A stretch of 64,000 bases of DNA, from assembly GCA_950295325.1 (NCBI GenBank), contig OX485803.1, positions 69,887,554-69,951,553 of the forward strand. Direction: 5' to 3'. The stretch is from Polytrichum commune (lineage: Eukaryota; Streptophyta; Polytrichopsida; Polytrichales; Polytrichaceae). The notes beneath the pieces were generated by a model that did no database searches, was not told the DNA's origin, and was given only the letters and a program-made list of their open reading frames with translations. Below are positions 1 through 12,960 of this stretch, in pieces (position 1 is the first letter of the stretch; every line of letters begins with the position of its first letter). Position numbers and translations under genes: made by a program.

Positions 1-129
1 AGTTGGAGCGTTCCTAAGTTCAACCCACACTCTATCTTTATTTTGAGGAGCACACATATGACTAATATGTGCCTACTATAGTTACATATGGAACTATAAT
101 TATTATGATAACACAATCCTACCAACTTC

Positions 130-3100
130 TCATTCAACGTGACATGCTTCTTGTTCGATCCAAGCAAAGTTGTCTTTAGCAAAAGTTATGTACTTTTGAG
201 GGATGGACACTGATCCACTATGATTTTTCCGTGGTTTTCATGCTATGAATATGAAATCTGTATCTATCCAAGATGGACCGTGCTCAGAATCCACCTTCCA
301 CCGAAAGTTTGGGTTTGTATCCCAGCCCATGTAATGCCGAACCACATCTTCATTCCGTGCCGTCGGTCGGTAGTACTCCACCTCAATTTGCCGAAAATGA
401 GGGCTGGAAGTTGCAAAATTTGATTTGGACAAAGCTCTTGCCATCCACACTGGCTTTGCATATGTCTCATTTCCAAAACGCAAAATAAGCATATAGCCTT
501 CATGACAATCCACTGCAGTGCGGAAAGATGGTGGGGGAAGATTACCAGCAGGCCCGACGTAATGGTCATCCACATCAAACTCCTCTCAACCCTCTCCATT
601 TCCCAAAATGCTAGCCTCCAAAGCATGTACATTGACACGTGTTTGTGGCCAAAACCCATGCCTCAAAGTAAGGGGTGTATCTTGGTGAAGGTTTGCCAAG
701 GCGCCACGAACACGTGTCTAATACTGTATCCAACTCCCGTAACGAAGCCAACACGATCCACTAACATCCGCTACCCTCAAACTCTCCCAATATTGTATGA
801 AGCCTGATATGCCTTTTACAATATCCTCCAAATTCTTCATGGGTATTGATTTGCAAGGCTTAGGCTTCCTGTTTGGCAACATCGTCCTTCCCTCCCCATC
901 AACATGCCATACAAGAAGACCCTCCGGTGGGCTCCAGTCTTGTGTCGTGTACAACAACTTGTATTGCATGGCGGGGACACTATCGTCACGCATGTAGAAC
1001 CGGAATTGTTGTGCCTTCATATGTCCGATCAATCAGTGAGCTCCACTTCAAATATACGGTTCTATAAATGCCTTGAAGTCGGGCACCTCCTCGATCATAT
1101 GGAGGATGACGGGAGCGTTCTCCAAATCCATGTACGACTTCATCAACAATGGAATTGTTGGGAAATCCTCCTCTGACAACTTCATGCTCCACCGCCCAAA
1201 ATATGCATCAATATCATTATGCGTGTGACCTACCAACAAAAATGACACAAAGGCTTCCTTGAAAATGCCTTTCGCAACCAACAACGACCAATATGCATAA
1301 ACATATATCATTTTATTGTCCTTGGCACAATGCTCCAATTGGACACGCAAAATTGGGGGCAAATTCGTGGCAATCACATCTTCACTTGGTGGCTCCGGCA
1401 ACGAGTGCAGACATACATCTTTTCCATCCAAGACCACTTCATATAGAGGTGTTGACCCCGTGTTATCAAATAACAATCTTGAAGAATAGGACGGCGGTTT
1501 CTCCAAATCACGTAAAAGCTTTGCAAATGATCCTATTGTGTGGTTTGAATCCGCCGGATAGAAATTGAGAGCATAATGAACAAACTTGACATCACCGTGT
1601 CTATGTACAATCATTCCTGCAATGCCAACCTAACGGTTTAATATTCAACTATAAAAATATTTACATGGTGTACATCCATGGCCCCAAGTACAATCCTACA
1701 AGCACAAAGTTGTGTTTAGGTAATGCGATGCAATTGTTTTCAAATTCACCTGTAACCGATACATGTAGCTTAAAAAACCCGTCTGTGGCTTTGATTCGAT
1801 TTGCAAAACAATGGTGAGGTTCTTTTGGCATGGTCCATTTTGTCATGGATGATTGTAAGGACCTTCGAGGGTCTGGTGATGGACAAAGCTCTATTTGTGT
1901 AGTAATCATTACGGTGTGCCTCTTATATGTTCACATGCTTGAAATAGTTCAATTGATGTGTTGCATAAGACTTTGTCCCCATCGTGTGTGCATCTCGAAG
2001 GCGCTTCAACTTCTCGCATTTGGAACAACGGGCAAATTTGTTGCCTCGTCTTTTTGTGATGTATTCGCTAAAGTTTGATTTTTTTTATTGCACTCAATTT
2101 TGACAACGAAATTGAATCCAATCCGACCTTCTCACCAACTGCGTTTACGTCCAACAATTCCACAACCTTTTCACCGGTTGCGAGTGTGCGTGTTTTGTGC
2201 GGCATTGCATCGGCAAGGGGGACAATGATGGTTGCCAGAGTGGCAGTTGCTTGCCTCGTTGCTTCCCTGGGTTTCTTTAAGCCCATGTTCCCATGGTGAC
2301 GGGACCGGCGACTCTCCTTGGCATACACGGTTTGTCTATAAAATTCCGCTTTCGATACACCGTGAATGATGTACCATGCCGTACAACACACGTCTATGCT
2401 TTCAAGGGTGATGACCTTGCGACCCGTTCCGTTCACATGTATCGCCCTATGAACATTAAGTTTTTTGGTGGATCTTAGACGGAAATCTCCAAGTCACATT
2501 TCTTCGCGGATGGCCTTCATTTTATCCCTTGGGAATAATTGGCAACAACGATATACACAACAATCCTTTGTGGCAACTTCTCTTATAGACTCTTCACAGA
2601 GCAACCTTTGACGTTTACACTCATTTGCAGACGGAGTAGAACGTGCCAATGTATCATACTTCCGTAGGCCTTTGCATGGCCAAATGTTTGTTTGGAACTC
2701 CTTTTGGATTTGGATGTGTCGTCGCTCATGGTCATGCAAGCTAACACCCTTAATCGTCACTTTCCTCAATGGCCACCTATGAGTTGTATTTACTTCGGAA
2801 TGAACGAGCGATTCCAATATAACAACTCCAACGTCCTCGGTGCCAAACGGGTTTTCATCAATGCAATCTTGTGGATGGGTGTTACAACAAATACCCTCCG
2901 CCACAGCAACTCAACTGTCATTAACAAGTACCACCTCTAAATTCACCCATGAAGCTCGTAAAAGCCCCACACATTCCACAATGGGGCAAAAAGGTACAGA
3001 TGGTGAAGGACCCCCCAATTGACCTTCATCTGCACTGTCATCAAAAGTAGCCTCCTCGATAATGTCTAGTTCATCCCTAGATGCAGATAGGGTGGTGCCC

Positions 3101-3165
3101 ATATCTTCAAAGAAGGAATCACCTCTTTCACCAACTCCCTCCATTGCGCCTACACACATGCACAT
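130..3165 (-). pseudogene. Decayed DUF7869-type transposase-like gene (copy 1)
   Basis: This is a broken relative of the gene at 5738-8846. Reading on the minus strand, homologous blocks appear in the right order but in changing frames: an acidic N-terminus (about 3140-2911), a Cys-rich block (2904-2494), a block with 'CCTAWYIIHGVSKAEFYR' and 'HHGNMG' (2436-2068), a block ending 'VSVTG' (to 1750), the DUF7869-like core with 'DNKM' and 'VGHTHNDIDAYFG' (1614-1048), then C-terminal blocks (1032-718, 573-238, and a tail near 200-130 resembling 'IPQKHIDFAKDN'). An intron at 1617-1749 sits at the same place as in copy 2. Several stops and frameshifts separate the blocks, so no full protein can be made. 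At the codon where copy 2 has a premature stop, this copy keeps an arginine codon. The surrounding element is not recognisable and may extend left of the window. Confidence 0.8.
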
Positions 3166-3940
3166 GAAACCTCAACAAAGATGGACACAATGTAAGGGTC
3201 CAAAAGAATAAAATATTAGAAATGCAAGACATCATGATCATTGGGGACACTGAGGCCCAAGACATGTCCAACACAACTACAATGTGAACTCCCAATCATG
3301 TGCAACAGTCCAAAAAATGTTCCACAACATATTTTTGGAAGGGATTTGGGTCAACCGACCTAAACCCTGTGGCAGGATGGATTGAGGGTCATCCAAAGCT
3401 CGCACATGGGGTGGAACGGGGTTTGGATCGACCGACTCAAACCTTGTACCATGATGGGTTCAAGTTCGTACTCAGTCCGTACAAACCTTCTCACATGATG
3501 GGTTCAGGGCCATTCACAATTCGTTCACGCTGTGGGAAATAGTTTGGGTCGACCGATCCAAACCTTCTCAGGGTCGATCTAAATCCGCCCACACTGGGGG
3601 GGAAACTCAAGTATGTGAGCGGAGAGCGGAAAATTTAGATTATATTGGGAAATTTTCGGAGAAGCAGTGCCTATTTCCGTGGAATTAGAGATAGTTTGAA
3701 TTCAATATGTTGGAAAGGCACCCCATTCCCGTGGACTTAATAACCAAAAATTGTTCGAAATACACAAAATATTTTATTAGTCAACAAAATGTAGCCAACC
3801 TGAAGACTTACAAAAATGGGTAGTCAGTTCAAGTAGCTATATACTATAGTTTAAGGCCATCTACATCCTATCTGCCGGGCATGTCCAATATGGGTAAAAT
3901 GATCCAAAGAACATGCCATAGATATTCTCTGCACCATAAC
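3166..3940. other. Non-coding spacer with degenerate repeats
   Basis: I see no gene here. Between about 3340 and 3600 a motif like 'tcgaccgacccaaacc' recurs three to four times with divergence, suggesting an old, eroded tandem repeat. Confidence 0.4.
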
Positions 3941-4142
3941 CTCACAACTTGAAAATCTGGCCTAACCTCAAAAGATCAGATTTGAAGTAGAAACCAACAA
4001 ATTCACAATCACAAGCCAAATACAACTCAAGGCCATTGAACCTCACAAGTTGAAAATCTGGCCTAACCTCAAAAGATCAGACTTGAAGTAGAAACCAACA
4101 AATTCACAATCACAAGCCAAATACAACTCAAGAGCAAACAAA
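3941..4142 (+). repeat. 101-bp tandem duplication
   Basis: Two nearly identical 101-bp units, beginning 'ctcacaacttgaaaatctgg' and 'ctcacaagttgaaaatctgg', lie head to tail with only a few substitutions. Confidence 0.9.
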
Positions 4143-4369
4143 ATATGAAGAGAGGCCGAGAGATGCACCTTTAGTGAAGCTTGCATGAATTGGAGCTTGC
4201 AACCATTTGTGGCCGATATATAGTTGCCCAACTCATTGCATTTGTTAAGGGGCTAATGTGAAAAGGGAGAAAGGTGAGGTGTCTATGATTGGTAGTATAT
4301 TTGGTTTGATTGCCTTGTATTAAAGGGGTGAATCAAAACTCGATTAGAGGATCCGGGCTAGACCACCAT

Positions 4370-4990
4370 ATGATGAACCCCTCATCCAATACATGGCCCC
4401 CTATAACTAAGACCTTGAACTAACTAGCCGAGAGCCTAAACAAACATAACCTTGAAGCTTTCACATTCATCCAAAATATGGCCCCCTATAACTAAGACCT
4501 TCACTAACTAGCCGGGAGCCTAAACAAACATGACCTCTAAGCTTTCACATTGATCCAAAATATGGCCCCATATAACTAAGACCTTGAACTAACTAGCCGA
4601 GAGCCTAAACAAACATAACCTTGAAGCATTCACATTCATCCAAAATATGGCCCCCTATAACTAAGACCTGCACTAACTAGGTGAGAGCCTAAACAAACAT
4701 AACCTCTAAGCTTTCACATTCATCCAAAATATGGCCCCCTCTAACTAAGACCTTACACTAACTAGCCCTTACACTAAGACATTAGACTACCTAGCCGAGA
4801 GCCTAAACTAAAAGAACTTGAAGGCTTTCACATTCATCCAAAATATGGCCCCTCTAACTAAGACCTTAGACTACCTAGCCGAGAGCCTAAACTAACAGAA
4901 CTTGAAGGCTTTCACATTCATCCAAAATCTGGCCCCTCTAACTAAGACTCTACACTAACTAGCCGAGAGCCTACCCAACAAAAAATCTAA
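4370..4990 (+). repeat. ~85-bp tandem repeat array
   Basis: About seven units of 84-86 bp share 'atggccccctataactaag' and 'gccgagagcctaaac'. One step is longer (about 113 bp) because part of a unit is duplicated. No coding potential. Confidence 0.85.
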
Positions 4991-5017
4991 CCTCCCCCCT
5001 TCATACAAAATGTGGCC

Positions 5018-5080
5018 ACTTAGATTCCGAGAGGCTAGGCCTTTGAAGGGTAATGGACCAGATTTCGCATTGTTTTGTAT
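5018..5080 (+). repeat. Left remnant of the 75-bp satellite, ending in target duplication GTAT
   Basis: This is most of one unit of the satellite that resumes at 22657. It ends '...cattgttttgtat' immediately before the inverted repeat of the 17.6-kb element. The last four bases, gtat (5077-5080), recur at 22657-22660 on the far side. Confidence 0.8.
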
Positions 5081-5108
5081 AACACTATATTCGTTAATTG
5101 GAGACTTT
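5081..5108 (+). repeat. Left terminal inverted repeat of the 17.6-kb element
   Basis: It pairs with 22629-22656 at 27 of about 28 positions. Just inside it, 'gagactttggaaagtctc' is a small hairpin overlapping the repeat. Confidence 0.85.
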
Positions 5109-5737
5109 GGAAAGTCTCAAAATAAATTGGACCCGTAGTTTCGGATGCGAATATTGTGAACGTAGGGAACATGGGGAACAATGGCAACATAATGTTCGAA
5201 AGATCCATATGTGATGAATATATATGTTTCTAAATATAGTAATTATTTGGGGTATAATCAAAACTACGCCAACACAATATTCCAATGTCACAAATTCACA
5301 ATTATTTTGTATTTTTTATTTTGTATTGAACAAAATTAACGAATCTATAAATAGCCATCTGATTTTATATCTAGGGACTCTTGGATGCGTATCCCAAACA
5401 TAACATCTTAGCCAATTGTGGGTGAATTGAACGGCACATCCCAAACGCAACAATATTAAAATAATTTGACAGTGTGTATAAGAAAATGCAAATTAGCATT
5501 TGCAATATAATTATATAGTTTGGACTCCACATCCGTAAACACAAACATATAAAAAACATTTGATAGCGCATGTGAAGTTGGATTCCACATCCGTAAATCA
5601 ATACAATCATGATATATAATTGTAATCTATAAAATTGCTATAAAATGTATCTAATATAGTATTCGACCCCAATGTCATATATTTCATGAAAAACCAAGAC
5701 ACATTTCAAATAGTTGTGGTCCAACCCTACGTCAATA

Positions 5738-8700
5738 TCATTCTCCCTCTTCATCTTCAGCTTCATCTTCAGCTTCATTTCCATTCTCGACATCGTTTTC
5801 TGCAGCAGCAATACGTGCCAAATTGTCTTTGGCAAAATCTATATGTTTTTGGGGAATGGTCATTGTCTCTGATTTGGAACCTTTGCGTGGTTTCCAAGCA
5901 CAAAGTATGGTATCTGTGTTTATCCATATTGGTTCGTATGCTGAGTCCATTATCCATTTGAAACCTTTTTTGGTGTCCCACCCTAAATATGTGCGGAGCA
6001 CATTTTGATCTTTGGTGCTGGGACGGCAATATTCCACCTCAATTTGATGAAAATTTGGGCTAGTTGGAACAAAATTTGGTGATGACAATGCTTTTACCAA
6101 CCAAATCGGTTTAGGGTGCTCCTCATCTCCAGGACGTACGAGGATCATATACCCTTCGTAGCAATCAACAACCACACGAAATGATGGAGCCGGACGATTA
6201 CGAGCTGGGCCAACATAATGGTCGTCCACTGCGAACTCTTCACGGATGTCCCCATTGTCGAAGAATATGGCCTCAGATTCCACGATTGTCACTCGGCTTT
6301 GTGGCCAAAAACCTTGTGTCAAACATGAATGTGTTTCGACATCGGGTGCTAGCAATGCTGAGCGAATGCGATCCCAGTACGTAATCAATGGTTCGTGGGT
6401 ATCCCGAACACGCCTTGTAATGTCTTCCTCGCACAATTCTTTCCAATATTGGATGAATCCGGATATACCTTTGATGATTTCTGGTCCATTCCTCATGGGG
6501 TTGGGTTTGCAAGGCTTCGGCTCCCCATCAGGTAGCATACATTTGCCCTCTTCGTTTTGGCGCCAGACGAGTATCCCTTCTTCTGGACCCCAATCCGGGG
6601 AAGTGCACAAAACTTTGAATTGCATGGCCGGCAGACCATCATCACGCATATAGAATCGGAATTGTTGAGCCTTGGTATGGCCCACTAAGCGGTCACCTCC
6701 CTTAAGAATGAATGGTTCGATAAACGCTTTGAAATCGGGCACTTCTTCAATCAAATGCGGGATGACTGGCACATTATCCAAATCCATGTATGATTTCATG
6801 AGAAGAGGAATCGTCGGAAAATCCTCCTCGTGCAACTTCATACTCCAACGTCCAAATGAAGCGTCAATGTCATCATGCGTGTGGCCAACCATCAAAAAAG
6901 ACACAAACACTTCTTTGAAAATGCCCTTGGCTACGAGCAATGACCAAAAACAAAACACGTATCGACATTTGTTGTCTTTGGCACAATTGTCCAGTTGCAC
7001 ATGTAGAGTTGGAGGCAAAGGTTTAGCAAGAACGGTTTGTTCAAGCGGTTCTTGCAATGACGATAGACAAACTTCTTTCCCCTCTAGCACAGCCTCATAA
7101 ATCGGTGTTGTTCCACATCCAACAAAAAGAGCGCGGGAGGATGATGTTGGCGGACTCTCAAGATCTCGTAGAAGTTTTGCAAAAGACCCTACGGTATGAT
7201 TGGCGTCGTCTGGATAGAAATCCAAGCCATAATGTGCATACTTGACGTCCACATGGCCATGTGCAATCATACCTGAATTAAGACATACAAATGAGAAGTA
7301 CATTCCAATATCATATATGATAAGGAAATTCAATTTTTTCGCAAGCAGGCCAAGAAAATGAACAAACATTTACGGACGTACATCCGTAACTCTTCATAAT
7401 GAGTATGTGGGTGCGCAAAAAAAATGTGAAAACCAACGAACCTGTGACAGATATTGGGAGCTTGAAATATCCATCTGTAGCCTTTATTTTCCGTGCATAA
7501 CAAGGGCAAGCAGTCTTCGCATGGTCCATTTTGTCATGAATGATTGTCAAAACCTCATTCGGCCTCATTATCGATAATGCGCGATTCTTGTAGTAGTCTT
7601 GACGGTGTGCCTCCTGGTTGTTGACATGCTCAATGTATTTTCGTTGATGTCTATTGTGCGACTCAGTCCCTATTGGATGTGCATCTCGAAGGCCCTTATA
7701 TTTCTCACAAGCAGAACACCTAGCAAACTTATCCCCAGGCCTCTTCGTAATGTACTCTGAAAATTGTTGATTCTTGATCACACTCAATTTTGACAACGAA
7801 ATCGGCCCACATCCAGCCTTTTCGCCAACCTCATTAACATCCATAAGTATGTTCTTCCATTTTGTCCCTGTAGGCAAAACCATCTGGACAACCTTTTCCC
7901 CCGACGGCAGAGTCCGTGTCTTGTGTGGCATCGCATCCGCTAATGGCATAATGATGGTTGATAGTGTTGCAGCCGCTTGGAGTGTTGCCTCCCTGGGCTT
8001 CTTTGTACCAGAGTTGCCATGGAACTAAGAACGCCGTCCTTGCAGCGAGTAGTTCCAGAACCTATAAAAATCTGCCTTTGAAATAGCATGTATAATGTAC
8101 CATGCCGTACAACATACCTCTATATTTTCCAAGGTCACAACCTTACGACCTTCGGCATCAAAGTGCATGTTGCGATGGACTTCAAGTTTCTTTGCAGATC
8201 GCATACGAAAGTCCGCAAGCCACATCTCTTGTCTCAAAGATTTGATTTTGTCACGGGGAAATAGTTGGCAACACCTCTTTGCACAACAATCCTTTGTTGC
8301 TACGGACCTAATAGATGTGTCTCCCAATGTTAGATCTCGACGACGTTGCGTGGGTTCACGGGGCACGCGAACGGAATCATATTTACGCCGACCTTGTCTA
8401 GGACGCATTGTGGCGAACAAATCCTTTTGTATTTCCTCAAAACGACGGGCATGATTCCACAAGTTCACACCATCGTGAAGAACACTTCGCAACGGCCATC
8501 GACGAAGAGAGGATCTCCAACCAGGAGGTACTTCCAAAGGATTCAAGGAGTTCAAAATGCACACCCCAACATCTTCCTCCCCAAGGGGATTTGCATCAAT
8601 ACAATCCGTAGGATTCGAGTTCCGACAAACACCATCGGCCACGGGGACGCCACATCCATTGACTAGGACAACATCAAGATCAATCCATTGTTCCCGCGAA

Positions 8701-8846
8701 TAACCCTCACATGGTGGTATGAAATCATCCTCTGCATTTGCGACATCAATTGTAGTTTCCCGTTCCATGACACCTTCAAATTCGCTACCATAGCTTGACG
8801 ATTCCGAAGAGAACTTAAATGCACTATCACCGACGTTGGAATCCAT
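5738..8846 (-). CDS. DUF7869-type transposase-like protein, one internal stop
   Basis: Two exons (8846-7442 and 7272-5738) joined by a canonical GT-AG intron give an exact multiple of three: 979 codons plus stop. The likely start is the ATG at 8846 (MDSNVGDSAF), because an upstream in-frame stretch lacks gene character. The N-terminal half has Cys pairs ('CCAKRCCQLFPRDK', 'CSACEKYKGL'), a helical block 'ISKADFYR' and 'HGNSG'. The core, about residues 560-605, has 'LDNCAKDNKCR' and 'VGHTHDDIDASFG', the hallmark of the DUF7869 family, which I take to be an RNase-H-like transposase core. The C-terminal 300 residues look like a chromatin-reader-type beta domain ('YEGYMILVR', 'YLGWDTKKGFKW') and end in an acidic tail. 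Codon 274 is TAG (8027-8025), so translation should stop after 'LQGRRS'. Copy 1 has Arg there. It is probably the mobilising gene of the element. Family from memory; function inferred. Confidence 0.75.
7273..7441 (-). other. Intron of the DUF7869-type gene, containing a palindrome
   Basis: The donor ACAG|GTTCGT and acceptor TTCAG|GTATGA restore the frame as 'ISVTG|MIAHGH'. Copy 1 has an intron at the same codon. The degenerate palindrome 'tttacggacgtacatccgta' lies inside at about 7369-7388. Confidence 0.8.
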
Positions 8847-8985
8847 GGCCACTACAAGTGATCCAAATGAAGAGTATGTCAAAATATCCCATTCAATAAA
8901 TATCATGGATAGTCATAATGCTTATTGTCAATGAAACACAATGTGAACAATAGTGGATTTCATGGCCTGGAAACAAAGACACATT

Positions 8986-9011
8986 GGTATACGAACGCGC
9001 GTTCGTATACC
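8986..9011. repeat. 26-bp perfect palindrome upstream of the transposase-like gene
   Basis: The core ACGAACGCGCGTTCGT extends symmetrically to 26 bases. Related palindromes follow near 9110 (degenerate), 9192, 9500 and 9603, all on the element's central side of the transposase-like gene, where they could act in its promoter. Confidence 0.9.
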
Positions 9012-9723
9012 TCCATGTAACAACATTATTAGTGCAAGCACACGCGTATACAAATTCCTTTATTTGTTCATAGTCGGCGGACAGGTCCAGACAACAAAAA
9101 CATGACATGTTTATGGACGCGCACCCGTAAAACTCTTCGTGCTCAAAGAGGTCAGTAACATGCGCAAATGGTTTCGCAAACTATACAAAATAGGTATACG
9201 GACGCGCGTCCGCAAACATCCCAATGTCAAAAGTCAGTGGTGTCCAAGACACACAGAGGTTTAGGGAACCAAGATGTCCATGTGCCACGGACACGTATAC
9301 CCAGGCCTGACGACTATGCATTTGAAGAGGTTAACATACGCGCTTCCTACTGTGTTTTATCAATGTCAAAATATTATACTATGACACATAGGGTGATGTA
9401 AGTTTAGGATTTAAGGATCTTATACATCCATTGACCGTACAGTCTCAATGTAATATTCTACATGGCACATGGTCGAAATTATGGCACAAGAGGTTTGCAG
9501 GTTTACGGACGCGCGTCCGTAAATCTCTCTGGACGTCATTATTACCACTAAACCCGTAAACGATCAAGGCAAGAAAGGATTAATGCGCCCGGAGGTTTAA
9601 GGTTTATGGACGCGCGTCCGTAAATTTTCAGGACAATACAGTCTCGTTGGCAGACTCACATAGCAAGTGGTCATGATGTCAGTTCAGGTGCAATGCCGAA
9701 CTATGGTTCCATAAGGTACGTAG

Positions 9724-10140
9724 GCTTACGGACGCGCGTCCGTAAACCTCATTGTACATGAGTAATACCTAAAGTACAATTCTCAAAGCAATAGATATCC
9801 AATTAACCAACAGGTTTAAGGTTTACGGACGCGCGTCCGTAAACCTCAGTGTACATGAGTAATACCTCAAGTACAATTCTCAAAGCAATAGATATCCAAT
9901 TAACCAACAGGTTTAAGGTTTACGGACGCGCGTCCGTAAACCTCAGTGTACATGAGTAATACCTCAAGTACAATTCTCAAAGCAATAGATATCCAATTAA
10001 CCAACAGGTTTAAGGTTTACGGACGCGCGTCCGTAAACCTCAGTGTACATGAGTAATACCTCAAGTACAATCCTCAAAGAAATAGATATCAAATTAACCA
10101 ACAGGTTTAAGGTTTACGGACGCGCGTCCGTAAACCTCCG
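9724..10140 (+). repeat. 97-bp tandem array, each unit carrying one palindrome
   Basis: Five centres (about 9734, 9831, 9928, 10025, 10122) are exactly 97 bp apart. Each unit holds the palindrome TTACGGACGCGCGTCCGTAA, extended to 26 perfect bases in most units, followed by a near-identical AT-rich spacer ('gtacatgagtaatacctcaa'). The spacer is unrelated to the palindrome, so the palindrome has been amplified as part of a larger unit. Confidence 0.95.
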
Positions 10141-11344
10141 CGATTTGCGGCGCCATAATAGGAACCTTGCACCAGGAACGATACCTGCCATAAACAAAAA
10201 AAATCAATCATACTAAGTGCAATCCACATAAAAATTGGCTCCACTAATGGGTTTAGAGCTTGGAATTTAGTATTTGGGGTATAAAACGTCCATTGCAATA
10301 GGATCTGTACCTGCACAAAATAAACATCCAGCACGCTACAAGGGTCCAAGCAGCGCAACCCACATCTGAGATGCAAAAAGAGTCCCTTGGTGGGGGGGAT
10401 GTCCCCTTAAGTACTCATCGTTTTCCCTTGGATCCGTTTTCCAACATAGGATACTAGCCACCAACTACGTCCTATAAATAAAAACCTAACATTACTACAT
10501 TCCGTGTGCCAGCCTTACAATGGAATGTGTATTCATAGTAGACAACATGCATAGACCATGAGTCCACATAATGACAAAGCAAAAGGCATCTACATATTTA
10601 TGGTGGACAACAAAGAAAATTGGCTAATAAGATATGAACATTGAACATTGTTGAGGGGGGGTTTTAATATTGAAGTACCTAATATTGAAAGTTCATTGTA
10701 GAATTAGTAGACAAAAAATTATAGTATCGTGTAAAACATTAACCACAACAACAACAATAGTACATGGAGAATAAAAATACATGTCATTCAAAATTAAACT
10801 AGCCTCTATTTTATTGTTTTGCATACGATGTAATGATATTCACTCCAATATCATGTTATCTCCTCTCATCTTGCATTTAATATCGTAATTACATTGGCCA
10901 CCACCCTACCATCCAACCCGTTTAATTTACCCACCTTTACACACCTATATATTATTGTATTAATACGTACACAAATTTTGAGCGCCTAGAGGCCATGAAA
11001 GTAGCACATCTATTGTCATAGATACTATGGGTTGCATTAAAATCAATATTGTCAATTACCTCTCTTAACCTTAGGGCCCCCTTCAATACATCAACATTTA
11101 TTTCAAAAAAACTAATACTAGCCTTCTTCATGTACTATACGTGAGAAAAAAACCAATTTTCGTACCCCATGTACATTATCTACAATAATGACTCAAACAA
11201 TAGCAATTGTTGTTCCAAGTACCATTATGAGCCCAACAAAGCATAATGGAAAGAAGGGGAGGGTGGGGTATCCAAATATTATTAAGGCAAGCAATATTAA
11301 GTAGGTGACAGAAGGGGGATACTCTCAGTAGTTCATACGTGGTA

Positions 11345-11369
11345 CCCTAAACCCTAAACCCTAAACCCT
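11345..11369 (+). repeat. Interstitial telomere-like tract
   Basis: About three and a half tandem copies of the plant telomere unit ccctaaa, embedded in ordinary sequence. Confidence 0.85.
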
Positions 11370-11653
11370 ATAATCGCCCAACCCTAAACAAACACGAGGA
11401 CATAGTGCAAGCATGGTTAACTGAATAACTCCCAATACATGTCAAGGCTTAAGTGGAAGTAATTCAAAACTAATATATGACTACCTTTAAATTTTGTAAA
11501 ATAAAATCATAAACATTTCAAAAGTGAAGCAAATTTATGGGTAACCTTACCTTTCATTTTTTTAAATCTTTCTTTGGCTGGGTAAAATCTACCCCTTAGA
11601 GGCAAGTACAAGATTTGGTTGATACTTGTTATCCTTTGATGTGAGCTTAAGAT

Positions 11654-11815
11654 AGCATTATTCAAATCCATAACAATGTTTTGTGGGATTGATAGTATTT
11701 TATAAAATATTCCTTTATATTCCCATATTAAGAGTGAATGTGGGAATATGAAGGAATATTTTGTGGGATACTATGAATCCCAGAAAACAATCATGTTATG
11801 GACTTCAATAATATT
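11654..11815. mobile_element. Foldback MITE-like element, ~160 bp
   Basis: The two arms are near-complementary over about 70 bases ('atattcctttatattccca' against 'tgggaatatgaaggaatat'; outer 'tccataaca' against 'tgttatgga'), so the whole segment folds into one long hairpin. Ends and target duplication are not sharply defined. Confidence 0.6.
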
Positions 11816-12271
11816 ATGAATGGAAAAATCCACCTACATTATTAATATGATGTCGTTGTTAAATTGTCCAAACATTACATCACATAGATGGATTTATGTT
11901 GTAAGCCATATTTTACCATTTGCTTTAAACCTTTACTTTTGATTAAAGGTTTTCAAGATCATATATTGGTATTCTATAATCGAGTACTTAACACAACTTA
12001 CCACTGAAACAAAAACTCCAGTATAAACAAGTTTGCTACTACTTATAAGCGATAATACAAGCTCAGGCCTCGGTGTGGAAAGATTGGATGAATCCCGAAG
12101 GTTGTGTAATGTGCAAGAGGGATGCAAATTCAACACATACCCATTCGTTTTGTTTTAAAACAAGCACCTAGTATGTGTGGAGATACAGAATTAATCCGTA
12201 ATGTTGTTTAAGATATTATAAACATATGAATTCAACCCATATCTCGATGTTTCGGTTTTGTTAATTGCGTT

Positions 12272-12517
12272 TCAACTATGCTTAAATTTAAATATCATGG
12301 ATAATGATACTCGCATCAAAGCATCCAAAGTGTCCAACTTCAATGAAGTTTGCAAGTGGCTCTTGATAGCATAATTTAGGTTTGAAAATCCCCTTTCACA
12401 ACTTATTGCGATAATTGAGGGAGTCACAAGTATGACATGGCAAAGTTTCATGAGAATTTGTGGCCAATTGGTATATTGTCCCAATTGCATTTGAATCCCA
12501 CCTTTGAGAAGAAACAA
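12272..12517 (-). pseudogene. hAT transposase C-terminal dimerisation fragment
   Basis: The minus-strand reading contains 'ILVTPSIIAISCERGFS' followed by 'AIKSHLQTSLKLDTLDALM', matching the conserved hAT C-terminal dimerisation block (SERxFS, then K..R..L....L..LM). Only about 80 residues survive. I found no DDE core or N-terminal zinc finger nearby, so this is a relic of an older insertion into the element's centre. Confidence 0.75.
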
Positions 12518-12960
12518 ATCTTATACAGAAGTTAATCAACAAGAAATATATAGTCCCCTCCATACATGCTACAGTACAAATGGTATTTAGTTTCTCTCAT
12601 TGTTTGGAGTTACAAAATGCTTTCTTTTTATTATTATTGAAGGGTTTTAATTGTTGACAATGACATAATATACAATGAATAGTTATAGCATTCCAAACAA
12701 CTAAATATTAAGCGATACTACTTACAATATTTAGTGTACTAGTAATTTAAAGCCCGCTTACGCTTATGGTCATATAGGTCCCTGCAATTATGTTGACTAT
12801 TGAACCTACATGGTTATCATACTTTGAGCATTGAAATTCAATATTTTTTGGTTTGCAAGTGTTTTTGGTATCCGTTCTTGGAGTCAAACCACATACCACT
12901 CAAACGAATAATGTTGGTCCTATTTGCCAAAGCTACAAATGAGATGTCTCTTTTTATATT

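Larger units (their letters stand above)
10141..12271. other. Non-coding centre of the 17.6-kb element
   Basis: No convincing gene. It is AT-rich and holds the telomere-like tract at 11345 and the foldback element at 11654. The next recognisable coding trace is the hAT fragment. Confidence 0.5.

Noticed and set aside
9724-10140. CRISPR array
   Set aside because: The unit and its spacer are repeated together every 97 bp, so there are no unique spacers. The context is a eukaryotic transposon.
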